From JAUVPY01 sp034412795 (lineage in GTDB: Bacteria; Chloroflexota; Anaerolineae; 4572-78; NAK82), in the NCBI GenBank assembly GCA_034412795.1, contig DAOUMD010000277.1:11258-75257 (forward strand): a stretch of DNA of 64,000 bases, given 5' to 3'. The translations under genes and the position numbers were made by a program. Numbering within the stretch: position 1 is the stretch's first letter; each line of letters starts with the position of its first letter. Positions 32,862-41,933 of the stretch are shown here, piece after piece. The notes below the pieces were generated by a model, which was not told where the DNA came from, searched no databases, and worked only from the letters and a program-made list of their open reading frames with translations.

Positions 32862-33388
32862 CCAACCTCGCCCCACTGTTGGCAGTCCTGGCTTTTGTAG
32901 CCCTGCTCGGAGGCTGGCTGGCACTACGGCGGTCTGCGCGCACCCGCCATAAGGCAGGCCTTCCCTCGGGCCGGGTGGTCTACGCCGACACTGGCGGTTG
33001 GCGCTCTCCCGACAAACCATTCTTCTCGGCAAAGTATGGACTGGCCGGTAAGCCAGATTACGTAGTCGAGACGCGCGCCGGACTCATCCCCATCGAAGTA
33101 AAGTCGAGGACTGCGCCGTCCGAACCTTACGCTTCACACGTGTTGCAACTGGCTGCGTATTGTCTTCTGGTCGAAGAGAGCGAGAATCAGGCTCCTGCGT
33201 ATGGCATTATCAAATACGCTGATGCTGCTTTTGAGATTGATTACACACCTACTCTGCGGCGCGATTTGTTGGCGCTGCTAGACGAGATGCGACGTGCCAG
33301 TAGAGGCAGCGCCCGGCGGAACCACGACGATGCCCGTCGCTGCGCAGGATGCGGGTATCGCTCAATGTGTGATCAATGCCTGGTATAA
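32858..33388 (+). CDS. C-terminal half of a split membrane Cas4-like protein (PD-(D/E)xK nuclease)
   Basis: 176 residues. It begins with a membrane helix (APLLAVLAFVALLGGWLAL), followed by the nuclease core: GKPDYVVE (metal-binding aspartate, about residue 65), IPIEVKSR (glutamate and lysine), HVLQLAAYCLLVEE (motif with conserved glutamine and tyrosine) and, at the C-terminus, CAGCGYRSMC, the three remaining cysteines of a Cas4-type iron-sulfur cluster. The first cysteine and N-terminal histidine are encoded 1 kb upstream at 31726. Active only if the halves associate, which is inference. Confidence 0.78.
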   Translation: MTNLAPLLAVLAFVALLGGWLALRRSARTRHKAGLPSGRVVYADTGGWRSPDKPFFSAKYGLAGKPDYVVETRAGLIPIEVKSRTAPSEPYASHVLQLAAYCLLVEESENQAPAYGIIKYADAAFEIDYTPTLRRDLLALLDEMRRASRGSARRNHDDARRCAGCGYRSMCDQCLV

Positions 33389-33505
33389 TGTCTTCGATCA
33401 ACTCGACTGCCACTGGCGTGGTCAGACCTATTACCAGTTGACAATGAACAAGCTACACTATATAATCCCGTGCTGTAGTACACCGTCAGGCAAATTCTGA
33501 GACTT

Positions 33506-33561
33506 GTAGTTGCGACTTTAGTCGCTCATTACGCGGGAAAAACGACTGAAGTCGTTACTAC
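33506..33561. repeat. 56-bp hairpin repeat
   Basis: GTAGTTGCGACTTTAGTCG (33506-33524) pairs with CGACTGAAGTCGTTACTAC (33543-33561) at 16 of 19 positions. It lies between the split Cas4-like unit and the amidohydrolase gene; the remainder of that 250-bp gap shows nothing recognisable. Confidence 0.65.
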
Positions 33562-33638
33562 GAACCTATCAAAACTTATCTGAGGGTGCAGTAGTGTGAG
33601 GTCAGGGCTTACCGAAGTGATGAGGATATTACTCGATA

Positions 33639-34829
33639 GTGAAGCCAATCCCCGAAGCACATAACTTGGACCTTGCGCAAATCAACGTAATCGACGCACA
33701 TTGCCACCCCGTTTGCCCTTTGGAAGAGCCGCTCACCGTCAGCAGCTTTGAGCGACATATTTCCCTGACTTTCATGAAACACAACCAAATCGGCCGTGCC
33801 CGCCGCAGGCTGGTCAGCGACTGGCCTGATGACTCTTTCCCCCGCACGACAATGATGCTGAATTATCTTTATCGGCAACTGGCGGGTTTCCTGAGCGTCC
33901 CCCTGGACCCGGTGCAAATCATCGAAGCGCGGAACCAACGCGCACAAGACTATGCGATTTATACTCGTGACCTGATGAATGATGCAGGGATCGAGCAACT
34001 GGTGGTCGATAGCGGCTTTCCCGGTCCTCGACGGGATTTTGAAAGCTTCTGCCAACTGGTTCAGATACCGGTCTGGGAAATAGTGCGAACCGAGCGTGTG
34101 ATGTACGAAGTCTCGAAGGATGTCGATGAGTTTGGCCGCTTCATCGCGGCCTATTGTGCCAGACTGGACGAGAGCTTGCGCAAGCCAAGTTGCGTGGGAT
34201 TAAAATCTGAAATCGCCTATCTGACCGGCTTAAACATAGGCCCCCAAGATATTGTCGAAGCGTCCAAGCTTTACCCAGCCTTCCGCCAGAATCCCACCGC
34301 ACGAGATTTCAAGGCTCTGCGCGATTACTGCTTTCACATAGGCCTGCAACTGTGCATAGAGCGTAACAAGCCGATGCAGATTCACTGCGGCTTCGGCAGT
34401 GATGACATCCGGTTTTCTCTGACAGCACCCCACAACTTGTACGAACTTCTGGCTTTTCCTCCCTACAGCGAATGTCTGGTCGTCTTGGTTCACGGGGGAT
34501 ACCCGTGGGCCAAAGAGGCCGCATATATGACTAACGTTTTGCCCAACGTTTTCCTGGACTTCTCCGAGACGTGTCCGCTGACCGCGTATGGGGCGAGCGA
34601 TACATTGTGGGAGATTTTGCAGGTTGCACCGATCAACAAAGTAATGTACGGTTCCGACGCATTTCTCCTACCTGAGATCTTCTGGCTGGGCACGAAACTC
34701 GGTAGAAGCGCCGTAAACCAGGTACTCTCGCGCCTGGTGGATATGGGCTTTGTGGGTAAAGCCGATGCTTTAACAATCGCTCGTTTTATTCTCCACGATA
34801 ACGCCGTCGAATTGTACCAGTTGAGTTAA
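33639..34829 (+). CDS. Amidohydrolase family protein
   Basis: 396 residues, GTG start. The metal-dependent hydrolase fold is supported by VIDAHCHP at residue 18, the mid-protein MQIHCGFGSDD, NVFLDFSETCPL and MYGSDAFLLPEIFWLG near the C-terminus, the order expected for the TIM-barrel amidohydrolase-2 family (decarboxylase/lactonase-like). The substrate is not known. Neighbours are a peptide-type ABC importer downstream and another amidohydrolase on the opposite strand at 38826, so a shared catabolic theme (uptake and hydrolysis of an amide or peptide-like compound) is plausible. Confidence 0.78.
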   Translation: MKPIPEAHNLDLAQINVIDAHCHPVCPLEEPLTVSSFERHISLTFMKHNQIGRARRRLVSDWPDDSFPRTTMMLNYLYRQLAGFLSVPLDPVQIIEARNQRAQDYAIYTRDLMNDAGIEQLVVDSGFPGPRRDFESFCQLVQIPVWEIVRTERVMYEVSKDVDEFGRFIAAYCARLDESLRKPSCVGLKSEIAYLTGLNIGPQDIVEASKLYPAFRQNPTARDFKALRDYCFHIGLQLCIERNKPMQIHCGFGSDDIRFSLTAPHNLYELLAFPPYSECLVVLVHGGYPWAKEAAYMTNVLPNVFLDFSETCPLTAYGASDTLWEILQVAPINKVMYGSDAFLLPEIFWLGTKLGRSAVNQVLSRLVDMGFVGKADALTIARFILHDNAVELYQLS

Positions 34830-35073
34830 TGGCTGACAGCACAATAGCACCACTGGCACCATAGGGCGCACGCGGCTGTGCCAGTATGCGTTTGGGCGCT
34901 CTGAGAGAGCGAGGATGTGAGCGCGAAGAATTCGTTCCTTTCCCAATTCATTGTTGTGTTGGCTGACTTTCCGAAAGATATCGATGTACGAAAGGAGGTG
35001 CATCGGAAAACGTCTCCCGCTGTTTACCCGCACGGCAAAGCATAAACATTTGTGTTAGAAAAAGGAGGAAGTT

Positions 35074-36732
35074 ATGCTATCCCTGAAACGCTGGAGTGTC
35101 CTGGTTTTGTCCCTGCTTATCATCGCCAGTTTATGCCTCACAAGTTGTGCACCGCCACAGCCAGCAGCGACACAAGCACCCAAGCCGGAAGAGGTTAAGA
35201 CGGAGGAAGCGACAGAGGAACCCAAGGAGGAGCCGGAGGCCGAAAAAATCCTGGTACACGCCCGGGCTGCAGATTCGGCAACTATGGACCCGGCTGAGAT
35301 GGTGGCAGCGCCAGACTGGAAACCTGTGGGGCAGATATTCGATTCATTGGTCCGCTATAACCAGAATATGGAGATTGTACCCCACCTGGCAACGTCGTGG
35401 GAAACGTCAGATGATGGCCTCGAATGGACGTTCCACCTGCGCGACGATGTCAAGTTCCACGACGGCACGCCGTTGAACGCGGATGCGGTGGTCTTCACCT
35501 TCGAACGAGCCTATAACGAGGAGCATCCAGCTCACGAGATTGGAACGTGGGATAACTGGAGTTGGTACTTGTATATGGTGAATAAGGTGGAGGCGGTGGA
35601 TGAGCACACGGTCAAATTCACGCTTGATTATGCGTACGCCCCCTTCCTGGATACCCTGGCGAACACGGCGACCTCAATTGTCAGCCCGACGGCTTATATG
35701 GAGAAGGGAGATAAGTTCAGAGTGGAGCCGGTGGGCAGCGGCCCCTTCAAGTTTGTCGAGTGGATGAAGGATGATCGCGTTGTGCTGGAAAAGAACCCCG
35801 ATTACTTCTTGGGTGAACCGAAGATCGACAAGCTTATCTACCGGGTCATGCCGGAGAATACGACCCGCCTGAGCGCGCTCAAGACCGGCGAAGCTCACGT
35901 GTTAAGCGACGTCCCGCCGGAAATAGCACAGCTCATCGAGAAGGAAGAGAATCTCAACGTTGTTTCCCATCCAGGACTCGATATCTCCTTTATGCGCTGG
36001 AACATGCGACCAGACCTTGCGGGCTACCAGGAGCCTTTAGGCGATAAGCGAGTGAGGGAAGCGATTATTCACAGCATCGACAGGCAGGCCATCCTTGATC
36101 GCTTCTTCCTCGGCTATGGAGAGGTCGCGGAGAACCCGGTGCCATCCGTAGTCTGGGGGCGAGATGAGTCGTTGCAAGTTCCTGAATATGACCCGGAGAA
36201 AGCCAAGGAACTGTTGGCCGAAGCCGGTTACCCGGATGGCTTTGAAACGACGTTGCGGTTCTGGCCCATAGCCTTTGCCAGTCTACCCCAGCCCTCCAAG
36301 ATGGCCGAAGCCATCCAATCGTATCTCAGAGAGGTCGGCATCGAGGCAGAGGTAGTTGTGGAAGAGGCAGGTGCCCATTGGGATAATTTCAGCACCGGTC
36401 AGGGGAATCTATACATCACGGGCTGGGTTGGTGACTTCGCCGACCCCCATAACTTCCTCTCACCGATGTGGGAGGACGGAATGGCCGGCATGGATGCTGG
36501 TTGGACGAACGCTGAATTCATGGAGCTTCTCACCGCAGCTCAAGAGGAGACAGATAAGGATACGCGAGCTGAGATGTACAAGGAAGCCCAGCAGATATTT
36601 TTTGATGAACTGCCTGGACTGCCATTGTTCACCGGCATGAAGATCGGAGCTTATCACGACAGCGTCGTGGATTTGAACATGAGGCCAGATGGCGAGATGT
36701 GGTACTTCGGCGTGGATCTCCAGACAGAGTAA
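35074..36732 (+). CDS. Peptide ABC transporter substrate-binding lipoprotein (SBP family 5)
   Basis: 552 residues. A lipoprotein signal peptide ends in SLCLTSCAPP (lipidated cysteine about residue 25), followed by a charged linker (KPEEVKTEEATEEPKEEPE) and a DppA/OppA-type fold with SWETSDDGLEWTFHLRDDVKFHDG and NPDYFLGEPKIDKLIYRVM. It is preceded by AAAGGAGGAAGTT. Ligand type, dipeptide, oligopeptide or nickel, cannot be read from sequence. Two permease genes follow; no ATPase genes belong to it in this window. Confidence 0.9.
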   Translation: MLSLKRWSVLVLSLLIIASLCLTSCAPPQPAATQAPKPEEVKTEEATEEPKEEPEAEKILVHARAADSATMDPAEMVAAPDWKPVGQIFDSLVRYNQNMEIVPHLATSWETSDDGLEWTFHLRDDVKFHDGTPLNADAVVFTFERAYNEEHPAHEIGTWDNWSWYLYMVNKVEAVDEHTVKFTLDYAYAPFLDTLANTATSIVSPTAYMEKGDKFRVEPVGSGPFKFVEWMKDDRVVLEKNPDYFLGEPKIDKLIYRVMPENTTRLSALKTGEAHVLSDVPPEIAQLIEKEENLNVVSHPGLDISFMRWNMRPDLAGYQEPLGDKRVREAIIHSIDRQAILDRFFLGYGEVAENPVPSVVWGRDESLQVPEYDPEKAKELLAEAGYPDGFETTLRFWPIAFASLPQPSKMAEAIQSYLREVGIEAEVVVEEAGAHWDNFSTGQGNLYITGWVGDFADPHNFLSPMWEDGMAGMDAGWTNAEFMELLTAAQEETDKDTRAEMYKEAQQIFFDELPGLPLFTGMKIGAYHDSVVDLNMRPDGEMWYFGVDLQTE

Positions 36733-36847
36733 AGAAAGTCGTGGCGATTGACGACTGACGGTTAAAAGTTGGTGACCACCTCAGATAGACCTGAGCCGCG
36801 TCCCCAGTCATCTGGGGTGGTCGCCCGTTTGACAAGGGGCTGGTGAG

Positions 36848-37852
36848 TTGAGAAAGTACATAACACGGCGTCTTTTGACAGCGATTCCCGTCCTTGTAGG
36901 GGTATCCCTAATCGTCTTTATAATGGTGCGATTGATACCCGGCGACCCTGCCAGAGTGATTATGGGAGCGAAGGCAAGGCCCGAGTCGATCGAACTTTTC
37001 CACGAACGTTACGGCCTGGATAAACCCATCCCGGTCCAGTATATGATGTGGCTGGGTCATATGACCCAGGGCGATATGGGAGATTCACTGCGCACCCATA
37101 CGCCAGTCCTGGAAGAGCTAATGATCCGTCTCCCTCATACTTTGGAATTGGCCATTGCCAGCATGCTAATCGGGGCCACGCTGGGAATAGGCTTCGGCAT
37201 CCTGGCCTCTATTCGGAGAAATAGCCTGGCAGACTACGGGACTATGGTGGCAGCCCTGATCGGAATCTCAATGCCCATCTTCTGGCTGGGCCTGACACTT
37301 ATCTTTATCTTTTCTGTCCTGCTAGGTTGGCTTCCGACGGGCGGGCGTATGGGTTACGACGTTAACATTGAGACAGTCACCGGGTTGCCTATGTTGGACA
37401 GCCTGCTGACAGGCAATTGGTCCGCTCTTATTGATCTCTCTAAACACTTGTTGATGCCCGCCATCGTCCTGGCGACCCCAATCATAGCGGTTACGGCCCG
37501 GATGACGCGTGCAAGTATGCTGGAGGTTATGACGCAAGACTACATCCGGACCGCCCGGGCGAAAGGGTTGAGGCAAAGGGTAGTAACATCCCGGCACGCC
37601 TTGCGAAATGCTATGTTGCCTGTCATAACGGTGTTGGGCCTCGACGTTGGCTGGTTGCTTGGGGGTGCAGTGGTGACCGAGACCATTTTCGCATGGCCCG
37701 GGGTGGGCCGTTACGTGTACGAATCCATCAAGGCGCGGGATTACCCGGCAATCCAGGCAAGCATTCTTTTTATAGCCACCACTTTCGTGCTGGTGAACCT
37801 GGCAGTTGATATTCTCTACGCCTACATCAATCCGCGAATCCGTTATGAGTAG
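36848..37852 (+). CDS. Peptide ABC transporter permease, DppB type
   Basis: 334 residues, TTG start at 36848. N-terminal RRLLTAIPVLVGVSLIVFIM and VRLIPGDPARVIMG are characteristic of DppB/OppB permeases, as is the EAA-type loop TRASMLEVMTQDYIRTARAKG. Six membrane helices are expected. The last 8 bp overlap the start of the second permease gene. Confidence 0.9.
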   Translation: MRKYITRRLLTAIPVLVGVSLIVFIMVRLIPGDPARVIMGAKARPESIELFHERYGLDKPIPVQYMMWLGHMTQGDMGDSLRTHTPVLEELMIRLPHTLELAIASMLIGATLGIGFGILASIRRNSLADYGTMVAALIGISMPIFWLGLTLIFIFSVLLGWLPTGGRMGYDVNIETVTGLPMLDSLLTGNWSALIDLSKHLLMPAIVLATPIIAVTARMTRASMLEVMTQDYIRTARAKGLRQRVVTSRHALRNAMLPVITVLGLDVGWLLGGAVVTETIFAWPGVGRYVYESIKARDYPAIQASILFIATTFVLVNLAVDILYAYINPRIRYE

Positions 37853-38819
37853 ATCAACCTCGACACCATTCAATGGTTCACTGAATAACGCAGCGCCGAT
37901 GAAGCCAGAGACCGAAGGGCCTGAAGTATCTATATTCGAGGCCCCTCCCTCACGAAGCCTGTGGGAACTGGCTCTGCGGCGATTTGTCCAGAATAGGGCC
38001 GCGGTTTTCGGCCTGGCTGTGTTTGTGGCACTGCTGTTGATGGCAATCTTCGCCCCGCTGATTGCACCGCACGATCCACTGGAACAGAATATCGGGCAGG
38101 CCTTCGAACCAGGCTTCTGGAAATATGGCTTAAAGGCGGAATATTTGCTGGGGAGTGATTGGCTGGGAAGAGACCTTCTGTCGCGCCTAATCCACGGAGC
38201 GCGCATCACCGTCGCGGTAGCATCGGTGGCGGTGGGGATCTCTCTGGTTGCAGGGGTATGTATTGGTCTGTCGGCTGGTTATTATGGGGGGCATGTGGAT
38301 AACGTTTTGATGCGGATTATGGACATTATCCTGGCCTTCCCCACCCTCATCCTGGCGCTGGCCATCATCGCCATTTTGGAACCTGGCGCTTCCAAAGCGA
38401 TGATTGCGATTGGCATCGTCTACACCCCGGCGGTGTCACGCGTGGTACGGGGATCGGTGCTGGCGGTAAAAGAGGAAGATTACATCCTGGCGACACGTGC
38501 CATAGGCAGCCGAAACTCAAGAATCCTGATGCAGCACGTCGCCCCCAATGTCATTGGGCCCACGATAGTTTACGCGACACTGGCGGTTGCCGCAGCCATT
38601 CTCGACACCGCATTTCTGGGGTTCCTGGGTCTTGGCGCTCAGCCCCCGCTCCCGGAATGGGGAACTATGCTGAGCGACAGTCGTGACTACATCATCTTGG
38701 GGTATTGGTGGGTGGTCATGTTCCCCGGTATAGCTATCTTCCTGACCGTGCTGGGCATCAATCTTATGGGCGACGGACTGCGCGACGCCATCGACCCCCG
38801 CTCTGACCAGAGAGTATAA
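37845..38819 (+). CDS. Peptide ABC transporter permease, DppC type
   Basis: 324 residues from the ATG at 37845, which overlaps the DppB stop codon; the frame from 37806 is not needed. LGSDWLGRDLLSRLIHGARI is the DppC/OppC signature and RVVRGSVLAVKEEDYILATR with AIGSRNSRIL is the EAA loop. Six helices. Downstream the convergent amidohydrolase starts within 10 bp, so the DppD/DppF ATPases are missing from this operon and must be encoded elsewhere if the importer is functional. Confidence 0.9.
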   Translation: MSRSTSTPFNGSLNNAAPMKPETEGPEVSIFEAPPSRSLWELALRRFVQNRAAVFGLAVFVALLLMAIFAPLIAPHDPLEQNIGQAFEPGFWKYGLKAEYLLGSDWLGRDLLSRLIHGARITVAVASVAVGISLVAGVCIGLSAGYYGGHVDNVLMRIMDIILAFPTLILALAIIAILEPGASKAMIAIGIVYTPAVSRVVRGSVLAVKEEDYILATRAIGSRNSRILMQHVAPNVIGPTIVYATLAVAAAILDTAFLGFLGLGAQPPLPEWGTMLSDSRDYIILGYWWVVMFPGIAIFLTVLGINLMGDGLRDAIDPRSDQRV

Positions 38820-38825
38820 GGGCCT

Positions 38826-40448
38826 TTAGCCGTCAAAGGTTTCTGACCGGTAGACGACCTGACCATCAAATATGGTGAGCGAGACTTCGGTGTCGGCGAT
38901 TTCTGCCCCCGGAATGGCAAAGATGTCGCTGCTCAACACGACAAGGTCGGCCAGTTTGCCAGGGGTGATGCTCCCCTGGTGCTTCGCCAGACCGCTAGCG
39001 TGGGCCGCACCCATGGTATAAGCCGACACCGCCTCGGCCACGGTCAGACGTTGTTCGGGAAACCAACCGCCATCTGGCGTGCCATCGCGTCTCTGGCGCG
39101 TTACGGCCGCGTGGATGCCCCACAACGGGTTGGGGGAAGCGACCGGGCAATCAGAGCCGAAAGCCAGAACCGTACCGGCATCCAGCAAGTCGCGAAAAGC
39201 ATAGGCCCAACGAGCACGGTCACCACAAGCCCGGTCGATCATCACCATATCGTCGGTGGCGTGAAGTGGCTGAACCGAGGCAACTAACCCCAGTGAGCTC
39301 AGGCGTCCCAGGTCGTGGGGATGGCCATGCTGCACGTGCTCTATACGATGGGGAGCGGATGGCGGTGTAGTCGCACGCTGGCGGTCAAGTACATCCGCGA
39401 AGACGTCAAGCAGTTCGCGTATGGCTCTGTCACCGATGGCATGGATGCTGGTTGAAAGCCCGGCGCGATGGGCGCTGGATATGATCTCAGCCATCTCCTC
39501 CACCGGTGTGAGGGGGAGACCAGCCCCGGCATCCTCAAACGGCTCCAGCATCCAGGCCGTGCGTGGCCCTGTCGCGCCATCGGCGAAGATCTTAACGCCA
39601 CCGACTCGCAGGTAGTCGTCACCGAAATTAGTGCGCAGACCCAACTCGATGGCCTCCTGCAATCGCTCCACGGCCAGCATCATCCACACTCGCAGGCCAA
39701 GCCTCCCCTCTGCGCGCAAGCGCTGATAGGTGCGAAAGGCCGGGGCGCCGGCGCGCCCACCCATAACACGCATATCGTGAACCCCGGTCAGGCCCAGGCG
39801 GTGGGCGATGTCGGTTTCCCGGCGTATAGCCTCGTCCAATTCGTCATCTGTCAAGGGGGGTATGACCCCGCGCACCAGTTCTATGGCTAACTCGCGCAGG
39901 ATGCCAGTCGGCTGACCCGCCCCATCCCTGTCAATGATACCGGCCTCGGGATTGGGTGTGTCGGCAGTGATAGCGGCGGCTCTTAGCGCCTGGGAGTTGG
40001 TCCAGGCCAGGTGTCCATCCGCGCGCCACAAAACGACCGGGTTGTGAGGAGCAAGATCATCCAAGTCGGCACGAGTTGGCGGGGACGGAACGGGCCATTC
40101 TGTCTCGGTCCAGCCTCGACCTATGATCCATTGATCGGGGGAAGCCGCCTCGACAGCGCGGCGCACTCGCTCCCGCGCTTCATCCAGTGATGCGGTGCCG
40201 GCGAGATCAACGCCAAGCAGGGCCAACGCCCAGTTGTAGAGATGAAAATGGGAGTCAACCAGACCTGGCAGGACCCGGCGCCCCCCCAGGTTTACCAACC
40301 GGGCCTGAGGTCCACCCAGGCCCCGGATGTCGTCGTCATCCCCGACGGCCATAAAACGATTGCCACGCACGGCCACGGCTGTCGCGTAGGGATAATCGGC
40401 GTCCTGGGTATGCAACTTGCCGTTGTATAGAATCAAGTCAGGCATCAT
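38826..40448 (-). CDS. Amidohydrolase, YtcJ-like
   Basis: 540 residues. LPGLVDSHFHLYNW carries the HxH metal site; later landmarks are the YtcJ-type SIHAIGDRAIRELLD, APHRIEHVQHG and FGSDCPVASPNPLWG. N- and C-terminal beta strands (ADLVVLSSDIF) complete the composite domain. The family hydrolyses amide or related bonds in small molecules; precise substrates are mostly unknown. It converges with the peptide transporter operon and starts 10 bp after the next ABC ATPase stop on its own strand. Confidence 0.88.
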   Translation of the reverse strand: MMPDLILYNGKLHTQDADYPYATAVAVRGNRFMAVGDDDDIRGLGGPQARLVNLGGRRVLPGLVDSHFHLYNWALALLGVDLAGTASLDEARERVRRAVEAASPDQWIIGRGWTETEWPVPSPPTRADLDDLAPHNPVVLWRADGHLAWTNSQALRAAAITADTPNPEAGIIDRDGAGQPTGILRELAIELVRGVIPPLTDDELDEAIRRETDIAHRLGLTGVHDMRVMGGRAGAPAFRTYQRLRAEGRLGLRVWMMLAVERLQEAIELGLRTNFGDDYLRVGGVKIFADGATGPRTAWMLEPFEDAGAGLPLTPVEEMAEIISSAHRAGLSTSIHAIGDRAIRELLDVFADVLDRQRATTPPSAPHRIEHVQHGHPHDLGRLSSLGLVASVQPLHATDDMVMIDRACGDRARWAYAFRDLLDAGTVLAFGSDCPVASPNPLWGIHAAVTRQRRDGTPDGGWFPEQRLTVAEAVSAYTMGAAHASGLAKHQGSITPGKLADLVVLSSDIFAIPGAEIADTEVSLTIFDGQVVYRSETFDG

Positions 40449-40458
40449 ATGTTCTCCC

Positions 40459-41202
40459 TTACACCTCCAACGCCCGCAAACGGCGTTGGATCTGGCGGAC
40501 GTCCTCGGCCTGATCGCCGGTCAATTTCAGGTGATCCGCGATACGACCATCCATCAAAAACACCACCCGGTCGGCGAAACTGGCCGCTTTGGCGTCGTGG
40601 GTGACAACCACGATCGTCTGACTCATCTCATCACACGAGCGGCGCAGCAATTCCAGTATCTCCTCGCCGGTTCTGCTGTCCAGGTTACCGGTCGGTTCAT
40701 CAGCTAATACGATAGCCGGATCTGTGACAAAGGCACGGGCGATGGCTACCCTCTGCTGCTGACCACCGGAAAGTTGGTCCGGCTTGTGATGGCGGCGGTC
40801 GGACAGACCAACCAACTCCAGCAACAGGTCGATTTTCCCCTGGTGTTTCTTGATGTTTTGTCCATCGATGAGCAGCGGCAGAGCGATGTTTTCTTCGGCG
40901 GTGAGGGTGGGTAGCAGGTTGAAGAATTGGAAGACGAAGCCCACATTCCGGCGGCGGATCAACGTGATCTCTTTGTCGTTGAGCAACGAGAGCGGATTGC
41001 CTGCCAGGGTTACCTCGCCGTCGGTGGGGCCATCAAGGCCACCCAGCAGGTGCAGCAAGGTGCTCTTTCCGCTGCCCGAGGGTCCCATGATCGCCACAAA
41101 CTCTCCCTCTGCCACCATAAAGTCCACCCCGGCCAGAGCGTCCACGGTCACTTCGCCCATTTGATATTGTTTGCTTACCTGGTTCGTTTCAAGTATGGCC
41201 AT
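40459..41202 (-). CDS. ABC transporter ATP-binding protein, LolD/MacB type
   Basis: 247 residues. Walker A GPSGSGKST, Q-loop VGFVFQFFNLLPTLTAEEN, signature LSGGQQQRVAIARA, Walker B IVLADEPTGNLDS, switch histidine VVVTHD. The VFQFFNLLPTLTA and DEPTGNLDS sequences are the hallmark of the MacB/LolD/FtsE class that energises mechanotransmission-type export permeases. No FtsX-like permease gene adjoins it. It is followed, on the same strand, by the YtcJ-like amidohydrolase; a functional link is not evident. Confidence 0.85.
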   Translation of the reverse strand: MAILETNQVSKQYQMGEVTVDALAGVDFMVAEGEFVAIMGPSGSGKSTLLHLLGGLDGPTDGEVTLAGNPLSLLNDKEITLIRRRNVGFVFQFFNLLPTLTAEENIALPLLIDGQNIKKHQGKIDLLLELVGLSDRRHHKPDQLSGGQQQRVAIARAFVTDPAIVLADEPTGNLDSRTGEEILELLRRSCDEMSQTIVVVTHDAKAASFADRVVFLMDGRIADHLKLTGDQAEDVRQIQRRLRALEV

Positions 41203-41227
41203 TTTTTCCCTAGTTTACAATGGTAGC

Positions 41228-41256
41228 TTGACGGGTGCTATGATTCGTGTTATCAT
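41228..41256 (+). promoter_or_regulatory. Promoter of the RHH/PIN toxin-antitoxin pair
   Basis: TTGACG (41228-41233), 17-bp spacer, TATCAT (41251-41256). The -10 region lies within an imperfect palindrome ATGATTCGTGTTATCAT (41240-41256), a possible antitoxin operator. Confidence 0.6.
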
Positions 41257-41289
41257 TTTAGCACAAATGTAATCATGATGGAGTGAGCG

Positions 41290-41538
41290 ATGGTTCGTAC
41301 TCAAATTCAATTAACCGAAGATCAGTCACGTGCCTTAAAATCGTTGTCCGCTCAACGCGGGGTGCCGGTAGCTGAATTGATTCGGCAAAGCGTGGACAAT
41401 TTCCTTCGGTCCTCGGTTGGTCTTGATGACCAGGAACGTCGGCAGCGGGCGATAAGTGTGGCTGGCAAATTCCGCTCCGGTCAGAACGATGTCGCGGTCA
41501 ATCACGATAACTACTTAGCCGAGGCCTACGCCAAATGA
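41290..41538 (+). CDS. Ribbon-helix-helix antitoxin (CopG/VapB-like)
   Basis: 82 residues. VRTQIQLTEDQSRALKSLSA followed by GVPVAELIRQSVDNFL is a ribbon-helix-helix DNA-binding module; the C-terminal half (FRSGQNDVAVNHDNYLAEAY) would wrap the toxin. The last four bases overlap the PIN gene start (ATGA), the usual antitoxin-toxin order. Together with the promoter palindrome this suggests autorepression. Confidence 0.85.
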   Translation: MVRTQIQLTEDQSRALKSLSAQRGVPVAELIRQSVDNFLRSSVGLDDQERRQRAISVAGKFRSGQNDVAVNHDNYLAEAYAK

Positions 41539-41933
41539 CTGTCTTCGTCGACACATCTGCTTTCTATGCAACCCTCGACGCTGACGATGGGCAGCATCAA
41601 CCGGCCAAACAGACGTGGGTAGCCTTGTTAAACGAAACAACTGACTTGGTCTGTAGTAACTACGTGATAGTCGAAACCATGGCGCTGGTGCAAAATCGGT
41701 TGGGCATTGAAGCCGTGCGAGTCTTTCAAGAAGACATGCTGCCCGTGGTGCGCATCGAGTGGGTAGATGAGCCGGTTCACCAAGCAGGGGTAACTGCCTT
41801 AATGACGGCTGGGCGGCGACATCTCAGCTTGGTAGATTGCGTGAGCTTCGACCTCATGCGACGGTTTGGAATTCGGCGGGCCTTTGCTTTTGACGAGCAT
41901 TTTGCCGAGCAGGGATTTGAACTTGTTCCATAG
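41535..41933 (+). CDS. PIN-domain ribonuclease toxin (VapC-like)
   Basis: 132 residues. TVFVDTSAFYATLDADDGQHQPA with the first catalytic aspartate, the central YVIVETMALV (glutamate), and LSLVDCVSFDLMRR with the second aspartate pair form the PIN active site. VapC toxins cleave tRNA or rRNA; the target here is unknown. Partner antitoxin is the overlapping gene upstream. Downstream lie three hairpins, the last with a short T-rich run. Confidence 0.88.
   Translation: MTVFVDTSAFYATLDADDGQHQPAKQTWVALLNETTDLVCSNYVIVETMALVQNRLGIEAVRVFQEDMLPVVRIEWVDEPVHQAGVTALMTAGRRHLSLVDCVSFDLMRRFGIRRAFAFDEHFAEQGFELVP

Noticed and set aside
37322..38209. 295-codon minus-strand frame over the peptide permeases
   Set aside because: Antisense shadow; permease genes on the plus strand are complete.
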